DNA of 64,000 nt from Brachypterus glaber (Eukaryota > Arthropoda > Insecta > Coleoptera > Kateretidae): positions 6,921,340-6,985,339 of the forward strand of contig OY294050.1 of NCBI GenBank assembly GCA_958510825.1, given 5' to 3'. Both the position numbers and the translations under genes were made by a program. The notes beneath the pieces were generated by a model. That model was not told where the DNA came from and did not search any database. It was given only the letters and a program-made list of their open reading frames with translations. Of the stretch, positions 1 through 10,196 are shown one piece after another (positions within the stretch are counted from its first letter, which is position 1; each line of letters begins with the position of its first letter).

Positions 1-248
1 ATATTAAGCCCGATTTTTACCAAAAAAAATCCCATCCGAGAACTCGTTATGTCCTACAGCCGCCAGTCCGATGCTGATTTAACGTCCAAAAACGTATTAA
101 TTACTTATTAAGTTATTTTATTTAAACTGTTATTTTACTTTGATCTCGGTTATTTTGAGGTAATTTTTTTAAACTAAATCTTCTTGTTACAGAACTACAT
201 AAGCTGGAGAAGTCAGTCATATAAACAGAGACAGTACAGGTAAGAAAA

Positions 249-947
249 CCTAGTAGTCCAGTGAAATGGGCTGATACTTTAATGGGTAGTAGTGCATAGT
301 AGCAGAACACTCCTGTTAGTTTTTCACCGGGCGATTTGCGTAAGGGATGTCCGCTAATTTTAGGGGTGAATGCGGTTATCTCGCTAAATATGCATCTTAC
401 GATAAAAATGCATATAACTAATTTTGTTAAGTAGAAAATTTCCAACAATTTTTGTTTAGATAATTTTTTTATTATATTAATAACAATCGAGTTATAAATA
501 TTTAAAAATGGCCATGTTGGGGGTGAAATTGTTTTTTGGTGTTTGGTTAACAAAATACTCATGAAAAAGCATAACATAAAATACTTCAAGAGCTACAAGT
601 TTGCTCATATCGTCCAATGAATAATTTGGCTGAAAAATGGAAAAAATCAATTCCACCTCCAAAATGACTATTTTTAAATTAACCATTGTTATTAATATAT
701 TAAAAAAATGATCCCAATAAAAATTGTTGGAAATTTCCTCCTTAACAAAATTGGTTATATGCATTTTTATCGCTAGATGCATATTAAGCAACTCACCCCT
801 AAAATTCAAGATATCGGACACCCCTTACGCAAATCATCCAGTGAAAAACTAACAGATGTGTTCTGTTACCATCCACTACTACCCTTTAAAATATCAGCCC
901 GTGTACATTTATTGCAATATAAATTTATTATTTGACTGGACTATAGG
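249..947. mobile_element. Foldback-like element with about 240-bp terminal inverted repeats
   Basis: The left arm (249 to about 487) and right arm (about 690 to 947) are imperfect reverse complements over nearly their whole length. Both begin with a cctaNNNgtccagt-type end and share long matching blocks, such as the reverse-complement pair around 295-330 and 840-885. The roughly 200-bp centre has no coding capacity. This is the structure of a non-autonomous foldback or long-TIR MITE. Arm divergence suggests an old copy. I could not define a clear target-site duplication. Confidence 0.75.
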
Positions 948-1161
948 TAATTAACACTAATATGTTATAGGATATAGGCAAGATCTATGTGAGTTTGTTT
1001 TTAACTGCAATGAAAACAACGGAAGTGGAAGTAGTGCTAATAGAAGAGTTGTGCCCAAAGGCACAGTTAATATAAGGCACAAAAGGAAAATAGTTTGGAA
1101 TCTAAAACCGCCAACAGTATAGAGCCTAAAATAATAATATTTTTTACAGGTACCATCAACT

Positions 1162-1380
1162 GAGGTGACTTCGGACGGAGTAGGTGACTTCGGACATTTT
1201 TTCGCAAAATCTTCTGAACCAAAGCACGTGTGTAAAAGTTGTGCGTTTGTGTGTAAAAGTTGTGGAAATGAACCCCACAACTTGAGCACACAACCCCACA
1301 ACTTTTACACACGTGCTTTGGTTCAGAAGATTTTGAGAAAAAGTGTCCGAAGTCATCCTACCCCGACAGAAATCACCTCG
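1162..1380. mobile_element. Palindromic MITE, about 220 bp
   Basis: The sequence from gaggtgacttcggac at the left pairs with gtccgaagtcatcc...cacctc at the right. The two arms are about 100 bp each and nearly perfect; a 40-bp block around the cacgtgtgtaaaagttgt motif is identical in inverted orientation. The whole unit would fold into one hairpin. It carries no gene; the short open frames across it are by-products of the palindrome. Confidence 0.75.
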
Positions 1381-1434
1381 GTATTATAAATATTTTTTTA
1401 CAGTTTAATTAAAAAAGAACATTGTTCTTATTAA

Positions 1435-1795
1435 TGTGTTGTTTGTGTTCTTATTTTACACACATATATTTTTTATATATTTTTATTTTAGGTATTTTAT
1501 GTCTTTCAGGTACTATTATTTTCTTTTATGCATTATATCACTGGGTTAAAATGATAAGGTTCTATGTTCTACAGAAACCCCATAATGAAGAACTATATTT
1601 ATTATATACTCTATTGTGTTGTTTGTGTTCTAATTTTACACACATATATTTTTTTATGTATATTTTTTTTTCAGGTGTTATTTTTTATTTGTTTCATGTA
1701 CTATTATTTTCTTTTAGGCATTATATCACTGGGTTAAAATGATACGGTTCTATGTTCTATAGAAACCCCATAATGAAAAACTATATTATACAATG
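1435..1795. repeat. Tandem duplication, period about 180 bp
   Basis: The block starting tgtgttgtttgtgttct at 1435 recurs at 1615. Both copies continue through a pyrimidine-rich stretch, the motif cattatatcactgggttaaaatg, and end in gaaaccccataatga. They differ by scattered substitutions and short indels. Two tandem copies of about 180 bp are visible, with no coding content. Confidence 0.7.
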
Positions 1796-2675
1796 TTGAT
1801 TTTATTATTTTCTTTTTTTCAGATAATGCTATATAATATATAGCCTATATTGTGCATTAGGTATTTTTTGAAAAAAAAGTGTTCTTAGGTTAAATATTCT
1901 AAACATTTATTTTTTTTTTCAGGTATTAATTACATTATAATGTAATATTAGTTTTTATTTGAAAGTTTACTAGGTATATTAATATTTTTTAATTGTTAAG
2001 GATATTGTTTATAATAATTTTGGTTATATTTATGTATATTTTTTTTCAGGATATAAGTGTTTTTTATTTATGTTATTATTTTATGTATTTTTTTTTTGAT
2101 ATGTTTTATAGGATATTTTCGTTGGTTATATTTTTTTCAGGTATTTATTTTTTTTTACAGGTACAAATACAATTTTAATCTACAATCAGATTAAAATTAT
2201 AGGATAGTTACATATTGTTTTATGCAAAAATACGCTAGGTATATTAACTGTAGGTTTTTGTTTATAGGCCTATAAACATAAACATTAAGGATAATATCCT
2301 TAATATAATAACATAGTATGTTTTTTAAGGTAGCATGGGGCGTGTAGAATAACCTGGGGTAGACTAATACTAATATGTAAATATTATTTATTTCAGATAT
2401 ATCAGAAAGAAGGATTTAATTAAAGTTTTAATTTTTATGTATAATGTGTTATTTTATTTTTTAGATCTTTGAAGGACAACTTTTACAGACAGTGTAATCA
2501 GAACTTGTAAGGTTCCTTAAGGTAAAATTGACAGCTAGTAACAGTAAGTTGTTTTAAAATGAAGGTTTTTTCTTTCCATTCAAGCCAAGCCAATTTCCCC
2601 CACCCGGGAAACGAACCCGGGTTGTTGGCATAGTTTCCCCTAGGTTTAATTTAGTATATAGTTAAATAGCCAAAA

Positions 2676-2830
2676 TCCGCACCAATTCCCTTAAGGGGGA
2701 ATGGATAGGCAGGGTTACGCGAACAGGTAGTCAATATCAGCAAAAATTCCCTCAAGGGGGAATGGATAGGTAGGGTTACACGCACAGGTTGTCAATATCC
2801 GCAAAAATTCCCTCAAGGGGGAAAGGATAA
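2676..2830. repeat. 61-bp tandem repeat, about 2.5 copies
   Basis: Copies begin at about 2676, 2737 and 2798, each with a core ccgcaaaaattccctcaag followed by gggggaatggatagg and a gggttacNcg block. The third copy is cut short. Each monomer contains a small inverted motif around ttccctcaaggggga. Confidence 0.75.
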
Positions 2831-3778
2831 CCGCGAACAAAAGACAAAGGAACAGACGGACATTTGAGGTGTTCTCTCTGGATGGTCGACTTTTTCCCAT
2901 ACACGCCAGGTATCTCGAAAGAGAGAGTAGTACCAACCCTGACATCGGTGAGACCGAACTTACAAAGTGGGCAGTTGTCATACAAGGGTTAGGTATATAT
3001 AGTGTATGTTAAATTGTCTCCTGACGAGATTATACTCCACGTGTATAGGCCTACTGAGGGATCCTCAGAGGGGAACTGAGGTTTTCTCACTGGGGAACGG
3101 CACGTTAACCGTAACGCACCTAGTGCTTTACCTCCTGGGTGGTGTGGAAAAGAGCACAACTATTCTAGTTAGAGGTGGTAAGTGTAAAGAGTAAAAAAAT
3201 GTTTATCTGTCTGTCCATCTTTTTGTCTTATGGTATGTAAACCTTATAATTATAAGTTAACTTTTGAAAGTAATATCGGTTTTCAAAAATTCTTTTGCTA
3301 AGCAGATTGAATTTCTTTATAAATAATAGTATATTTCCAACCTAATAAGAAAATTATATCACCATAGAGTCCCTTTTCAAATTAAACATCAAAATTTTTA
3401 GGATTGGCAATGCATTTTACCGAGAAAACGCCATGATTGAAACTCTCCTGCATAATACCATTTATGATTAAGCTTTCCTGTAGAGGAAATAAACAACATT
3501 TTATTTTATGATATTGAACTTTCTGAAATGCAATAGTTGATTATATTGACTCACCATGTAGTCCGAAAAACGTATTGCAAATTAAATAAAGTGATTATTT
3601 TTCTTAAGCAAGGGACTTCCCTTATAGAAATTTACGTTAAAACCACTTAACATAACGTTAGGAGAATGTTTTGTCTGTATCGTTAGGGATCTATTACTAA
3701 AACAACGTTTATCTAACGTCATAAACCCAATATACTTATACTTTTGGACTTTTCAACCAAATATTTTTTTTTAGTTTA

Positions 3779-3807
3779 GTCGGCGAGCTGGTGACCATTT
3801 ATTCTTT
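3779..3807 (-). repeat. Terminal fragment of the gtcgg/agctggtgacc foldback family
   Basis: This short stretch matches, in inverted orientation, the right end of the element at 8597-9253 (gagctggtgaccatt) and the left end of the element at 40111-41041. Only the terminus is recognisable; what follows does not match. Confidence 0.45.
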
Positions 3808-4276
3808 TTTCAATTTTTTTTTATATATTTGGGCCTACGCGTTTATTATACAGTTAATGTCGCGATAACCCGAATGTTCGATACTCGAGGCAGTAATCCG
3901 AACAATGAAATTCGGACTTCAAAGTACATGCATGTATGTTTCACTGTTCGGTTTACCGCATAATTCAGATTATCGACAATTTACTTAATTTTGGTATTAA
4001 ATTACAGGTGTACTTGGAATTAAAAAAAAGTACTACATCACTGGACCTGGAGGTACACCAAATTTTTAAAATTTTAGGTGTTTCAAGTGATTTACTGACC
4101 ATGAAATTTTTAGGGTTATGTACATTGTAGGTGGATTTAAAAACGGTATAAAACACATTCATTTCTCGTAAAATATATTCCTATTTGTACAATTTATAGA
4201 AATATATGTATAGAGTAATAATATAAGTAATAACAGAAATAAAAATATATAATCAATAAAATAACGAAAAGCAATA

Positions 4277-4491
4277 CAGTGGGTTAGGCTAAATGTGACA
4301 CCCATGGTAATTGTGACATGTTCTGTTATAATTCCTTTAAACAAGTTTAAATCAAATCGAAATTTTACGCGAAATATTTAATACTGTCAAAAACCTAATG
4401 CCAGGGTTGGATTGGATATAAACTAGTTTAGAAGAATTATAACAGGACATGTCACAATTACCCTGGGTGTCACATTTAGCCTAACCCACTG
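4277..4491. mobile_element. TA-flanked MITE (Tc1/mariner-like ends), 215 bp
   Basis: The element begins CAGTGGGTTAGGC and ends GCCTAACCCACTG, with inverted repeats of roughly 70 bp. It is flanked by TA on both sides (4275-4276 and 4492-4493), the target duplication of Tc1/mariner transposons. The middle of about 80 bp is AT-rich and non-coding. Assignment to Tc1/mariner rests only on the TA and CAGT ends. Confidence 0.8.
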
Positions 4492-5379
4492 TACCTTATT
4501 TTAAATAAGTTATTTAATAGCAGTTAAAACTTTAAAGGACCACAAATCTTCATTCCTATATATTTTAGCTCTGAATCTCTAATTTCTCAACCATTTTCCT
4601 TATTAGCCCCAAAATATATTGTTAAAATTGATTTTTGTTGCTGGCTTAAGTGTTGCATGTTGACTCATTTGACACAACTATGTGTCAAACAAGATGGCTA
4701 TTACATTTAGTTTTATATATCTCTGACTTAGTTAGGTCCTGAATTGACTTTAGTGGCAAGTTAGATTTAAATGGTAAAATTTTTGGGTGTAGTACTTTTT
4801 AAAGATCGCAACTGTACGAGACAGGCAACGCTTGGTTTCATCCAGCGCCGTTCCCTGCATTAGATGGCTCATACTTTTTTTATGCACGCGCAATGTACGA
4901 GCTCTATTAACGCAAGATATGAAGCAAGTATTTTCGCAGGAACTAAGTAATGATAAACGTTATATTAATATTAGACCTAAATGTTAGGTTACCAACGTTA
5001 GGAATCGGGTCATATATTACAAATTATACATTACAACTACGTCGGGATAACGTTCTTCTAATGTAAACAAACTTAAAACTCAAGTTTTTCGAGGGATTTC
5101 TCAGGAGATTTTTCTTAGTTTTTCTCTACCCCTTTAAATAAGGGTAAAAATCGATTTTTTTTATTTTCTTAAAAATAACCAACGACTTTGCTCAAATTTT
5201 GTATGAGTGGCAAATGTCTTTACTGTTTTTTCCTGGAAAAACACATTAGAGCCTAAGATATTTTGGCAAAGCCGCGGCTAGCCGCCTTAAAATTTACTTT
5301 TTCATAATCACTATGAATAAATGCAGACTGATATGAAAATAAGCCAAAAAGATAATGCTACGAATTCCATTACACATTA

Positions 5380-5790
5380 CATACATATTATTCACAGTAA
5401 ATGGTATATTGCATTTTCCCAAATCCAAAAAATCAAAAAAACTTGAAAATTTTTTTTCTTCTTTTTGTAAAAAACGAAAAAAATTTAAAAATTGAAAAAA
5501 AAAACAAATTTGTTTTAGATTTTTTACTGTTTTGCATAAAAGTTAAAGAAAAATCCTAAAACAGTTATGTTAACCAGCTTTTTTCGATTTTTTTTTTAAA
5601 TTTAACCCCCATAACTTTTTTTTTTTTTGGGGGGGATACTTTCAAAAACAATAAGGATCTTTCCCTCATAGAGCTTGATTTTTCCTGAAAACTTCAAGTC
5701 GATCGGATTATTCGTTTTTAAGTCATCGTGTCTACAAAAATCGTGACATCATACAGACAGACAGACTAACAAACAAAAAGTTTCTTATTT
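5380..5790 (+). repeat. Dispersed repeat copy with a cagacagacag motif
   Basis: It shares several blocks in the same order with 34270-34510: a cattNNattcanagtaaat block, ttttcccaaat, then tcaagtcgatcggattattcg, a block reading cgtgtctacaaaaatcg, a cagacagac run and aagtttct. The central A/T tracts differ. It looks like two decayed copies of one interspersed repeat. A similar cagacagacagacagacgga run lies near 31330 in a HECTD1 intron. Confidence 0.65.
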
Positions 5791-5976
5791 TTTATGAAAC
5801 AAATTTATATCCAAGAATTTTTTGTCTAAGATGATTATTAAAAAATTTGAAAATTTTGAAACTACCCTATAATATTATTCTATATAATAACCACAAAACA
5901 ATCACAATCTTAAAACCTTTTCGCGACAAAGTCATTGGGACCGCATAATCAGATTATTTTATAAGGAAAAACGTAC

Positions 5977-7414
5977 CTTGTGGACTGCGGCTACATGCGC
6001 AGCTAATATTCGCCGCACTAACCATAAAAAACTTTCCTCTTAAAACCCGCCATTTACAGTCTAGATTATCACATTTTTCATTTCTACTGCTCAAACATTT
6101 TTCACAGTTTCCATAGCACTTTTCCAAGTCTATGCCGTTTTTCTCGGAAAATATTGCGATTTCCCCGGTATAGCCTTTGTTGGACAGTAACTTTTTAAAG
6201 CCTGAGTAGCTGTAACGAGAAGGGCCCATCCAACGATATTGGTCACTGTGATAAGCAACATCCCCTAAAAAAAAACAATTTTTGATATATCAAGCAAAAT
6301 TAATTAAAAATAACCTTTGCTTTGTCTTAAAAACTGTAAATACACACCTAAAAATCCGTAACTGAAAACACTGGCAAACATACTCAAAAGACTACTTTCA
6401 TCATACACTGACACCAAATCTAGCCCCAATCTGTCTCCAAAAATGATTTGCAAGACAGCTGTTGTCGGATCCGTAGTACCGTGTATGCAGTAAGCTATTG
6501 TATCTGTACTTCCACCTAAAATTATTGTAAATAAATTATTGTAAATAAATTAAGCATTACCTACTTGCACCAACAGACTTAGATTTTAGATTCCTTACCT
6601 GGTATAATTCCTATAGCTAGTTTTGGTCTTGGCAATGTCTGATTTATATCATCAGCATCAGTATTACTGAGCCTACACTCTCGGAGGACCAAACCATTGA
6701 ATAACTCGGAAACGGTGCCATCCCCCCCAACACAAACCACCCCATCAAACATGTCTAAGTTGTAATTGATTAAGTAGTCTCTAATTTGGTCCTTTCGTTG
6801 TGAAACATTTACAGTTACCTCGACACCTGATAAAATATATAAAAATTAAGCTCTGTTAATAAAGAACAATATAATTATAAAAACCTTACCTGCTGTTCCA
6901 AACAAAGGCTTTCCATACTTTTCATAGATCTGCATAGCATTTTTCCTGCCACCAAATGGGTTTACAAAAACTAGCAAATGTTTTGGCCGCGTTTTTATCT
7001 CACATAGAGAATTTTGTAAAGTTTTAACCCATGATGAAACCTGCCACTCATCAGAATGTTTGAAAGAAATTTTTTTGTCTGTCCATTTTGTATCAGAACT
7101 GAAAAAAAATGTTAAATATAATCAGTACCATAATTTAGGGTTTTAATTTTTGATAATTTTACTTACTTGGTTCTCTCAGCATAGTCGATAGTAAACTGAA
7201 AGGGGTCTAGCCTTCTTTCTTCCAATGGATGGCCTGTTGGTAAATAATTTTGTTGAACTGCTATAACATTCTCAATAGGCAAGATATACTGCTTAAAGGG
7301 TGGTTTTTCGCTGTCCCATACGATTTTTCCATTATGATAAATCACTTTTAAACGCTTTTTTCCGCTATGAAACGTCGTTAAAAGGACGAAATTTTTGGTA
7401 TCATTCAGGGACAT
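5977..7414 (-). CDS. CERK: Ceramide kinase, 5' five exons (3' part missing)
   Basis: Ceramide kinase phosphorylates ceramide to ceramide-1-phosphate on intracellular membranes. Exons on the minus strand: 7414-7167, 7098-6890, 6826-6599, 6515-6348 and 6264-5977. They have matched phases and give about 380 codons. Visible signatures are an N-terminal PH-like region, RPKHLLVFVNPFGG opening the diacylglycerol-kinase-type catalytic domain, the nucleotide-binding GGDGT (about 186-190), GIIPGGSTDT, and the CxxxCxxC motif (C334, C338, C341) typical of ceramide kinases rather than sphingosine kinases. The last residues seen match SCACSRSPQG of the family. Human CERK continues about 130 residues further, so the C-terminal exon(s) lie left of the window or beyond a very long intron. 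The start is the first Met of the exon, after a short open upstream frame. Confidence 0.9.
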
Positions 7415-8596
7415 ATTTAGAACTGATTTTAACAGAATTATTGTAGATAATTTAGTAATTTTCTAGGTATAAACAGGGAAATAGTTGCGAAATTAGCATG
7501 CATATCACTTAAATTAGTAATACTTGAATAATACCGTTTAAAATACTTTTTCTTCCATTTTGTAATATTTTCACTTTACCATCTTAACTTATTTTTAATG
7601 AAATAACCAGTTATGTTATTTTTAAGCAAACATTGCATTTATGAAGGCTATTTTCAAGGTTAATAACATTAAATTATGGATAAAACATCACAAAGTTCAA
7701 CTTTTCTTGTTTACCTTCTAAATTTTGAGGTTATAGCAGTAACAATGACATGCCGATAAAGTAGATTCCTTTTTTTAAATGAGTGTTGCCATTTGAGAAA
7801 ATAAAAACTTCTCTCCGATCTATTCTGCTGGGGCTATCCAACCAGTTCTTAATTGATCACTCTATCAAGCAGCGGATTTTTGACATAAAAAAATGTAAAT
7901 TGAGATATTTAGTGGCCCCAACTTTCTTTGCAAGCTTTCCCCAATATTATTATTCCAAAATAGGGAAATCCTGGGTTTAAATATTTTTTTATGGGAATAA
8001 ATAAGTTGTAAATAATTTTACATATAAGTTTATTTAGATATAACATTTTGTATTTTCAAACATCAAATACAGATATCTTCATCTACACAATATATTTATA
8101 GTTTCCAGTGGCAAAGAAGTAATGAGAAAAAAATATAATTACAGACTAAAGAAAAAACCTTAAAATATACCCAAAATGTATTATTTTTAAATAATTAAAG
8201 TGCTTTTCTATTATATTTTTATTCTATTATATTTTATATATATTGCAAATGAAAAAAAAAATCACATTTATTAAAATCACCTAGTTATAAATTAGGAAAA
8301 ACTTGGTCAAACACTTTTTTGAATAGTTTTCGTTAATTTTTTTCCTATAGGCTCTCGCACTATGTTTAAACCCACCAAAAAAGAAACATATTTTCTTTTA
8401 AAAATTCTCCACAGCAAAAAAAGACGTAAGGTTACGTCAATTTGACGTCTAAAACGTCAATATGAAAGGAGACAGTAGGCTATGTAAAAAACATTTTCGT
8501 AAAGCCATATTTTGATTTTAGCGGATCTTTTTTGAAAGGACCTTTTGCTAAAAATTATTAATTATATACTTTTAAAAATATCTATTTTTCTTTATA

Positions 8597-9253
8597 GTCT
8601 AAGAGTTGGTGGCCATTTTTATTTATTTTCTCCCAGCTGTATTTTATACATGTTTTAAAGTACATTCACATTAAGCTATTTGAAAATCTTCAGATCCTGG
8701 ATCGGGTTTCTTTGGGTGTTAGAAGGCTCAAAAATGTAGTGAAATGGAGTATACAAAAATATATTTTTAACTTACAGAGTCCAATACATTACATTTAGAT
8801 TAGTCTATTTTCAGTTTTACACAATTGGTAAGTGGTAAAAACACACTAAAAAGTTCATTTGACATGACATGTCAGTACTATAAAGTCGAAACAACTTCCA
8901 TTTAATCAAAATGTCATTTCATAAATTCTCATTTATTTAAAACATTGAGTATCACATATGTCAAAGGCACTTTTTAAAGACTGTTCTTACCCCTTGGCCC
9001 CAGAATTATTGTGTATAACTATGAAAATAACTTAATCTGAATGTATTAAATGAAATGTATATTACTAGGCAAGTTAAAAATAGATTTTTTGGTAGCTCAT
9101 TGCCGAAACTTTTGGAGCTTCTAGCACCCAAAGGAACCGGATCCGGAGCCTACCAATTTGGAAATAGCTTAATTTGAATGTACTTTAAGACATATATAAA
9201 ATACAGCCAGGAGAAAATAATGAAATAAAAATGGTCACCAGCTCTCCGACTAT
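8597..9253. mobile_element. Foldback element, agctggtgacc family, copy 1
   Basis: The left arm (8597 to about 8785) and right arm (about 9070 to 9253) are diverged inverted repeats. Each runs from a gagNtggtgNcc end through a tctcccagctgtatttta block, a ttaagctattt block and a block with tttgggtg. The same element, with its centre in the opposite orientation, occurs at 40111-41041. The shared internal block includes a cacatatgtcaaag motif and aaatgacattttg or its complement. It is non-coding. Confidence 0.75.
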
Positions 9254-10148
9254 TTAGCTTTTTAAAAATGTTTACAGTTTAATTCTGTAAAAAAAAGTAA
9301 CTGATAAAATAATTTGAACTCGAAAATATTCACAACTAAACTGTAAATATTTTTTTGTTTTAAGTGAAAATTTTCTAATTTTTTTCATATGCGAAAATCA
9401 TCCATACAGTCTTTTATTTTTTTAAATCAACGAAAATCAAATAAATCTCGCTCAAAATTTCACATTCATCCATCAAGTGAGATTTTAGTGGCCGAAAATT
9501 GGACATAGTTACTCAAAAAGGCACTAGATTTTAAAACGCCTATAACTTTTTAACGCTTTGATCTAGAAACTTTAAGTAACAAGCTTTTTCCCTTGCAATT
9601 TGATTCTTTTTACATAACTATGTCTAATTTAGGCAAAAATGTTAAAATTGGTAAAGAAACTGTGAAAAAAAACACCAGACATTTTAATTTGAAATAAGTC
9701 GTCTAAATATTTACAGTGACAGTCATAAGTTTGAGAATATGGTTATAAGCAAAACTTGAGTTTTTGCAAACCTGAATATTTTAATTTGTAACAACAATAA
9801 AAAAAATTACGAAAAAAAATTGTTTTTTAACCATCCGTTTCAAATGTTGACTTAAACCATGCTTCAAAACTTACGACTACTACTGTATACATAAATTTAA
9901 CCATACTTTTTAAGGAAACATGCAAATGGCAAAAACACCACAACTTTTAAATGCTTTTTTATAAAAGTTTTAACTTTCAATGAAAAATGTTTAAATTTAT
10001 TTATCTTGGGTGACAAATTTGAAGTGTGCAACACCGTTTGAAGGGAACTTTTTGGCAAAAAATACTAAAAATACAGAATTAAAATACTGATTACCAAAGT
10101 TAAAGCTTTTATATTAAAGCATTCAACATTTTTGAAAAGTTTGTAATT

Positions 10149-10154
10149 TTTATT
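10149..10154 (-). terminator. Possible HECTD1 polyadenylation signal
   Basis: TTTATT on the plus strand reads AATAAA on the minus strand, about 43 nt beyond the HECTD1 stop codon. The position fits a poly(A) signal, but such hexamers are common in AT-rich DNA. Confidence 0.35.
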
Positions 10155-10196
10155 AATTCTCCTTAAAAAGGACCCTAAAAATAATAATTAATTTTC

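Larger units (their letters stand above)
1..5976. other. Repeat-filled DNA, probably the last CERK intron
   Basis: No convincing coding exon is seen on either strand. The CERK exon ending at 5977 has a good splice donor (CAAG then gtacgt, read on the minus strand), so the gene must continue leftward, but nothing here resembles the C-terminal part of ceramide kinase. The stretch holds several inverted-repeat elements and tandem repeats, listed separately, and AT-rich sequence. Short open frames here lie within repeats and look accidental. The final CERK exon is probably left of position 1. Confidence 0.55.
7415..10196. other. Intergenic DNA between CERK and HECTD1
   Basis: The CERK 5' end and the HECTD1 3' end face each other across 2.8 kb, with both genes on the minus strand. 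The stretch is AT-rich. One foldback-family element (8597-9253) takes up about a quarter of it. I see no coding exon or RNA gene. The CERK promoter should lie just right of 7414, but no TATA box or clear initiator can be supported. Confidence 0.5.

Noticed and set aside
122..821. Open frames of 155 and 109 codons on opposite strands.
   Set aside because: They fall within the arms of the foldback element at 249-947 and mirror each other; nothing protein-like was recognised.
1422..2178. Hydrophobic frames that look like membrane proteins.
   Set aside because: They are made of T-rich tandem repeats that read as Phe/Leu/Tyr; the repetition and composition explain them.
2590..2640. A gaacccgggtt segment resembling a tRNA T-arm or B box.
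   Set aside because: It lacks a matching A box, and the B-box consensus is imperfect; no cloverleaf can be drawn.
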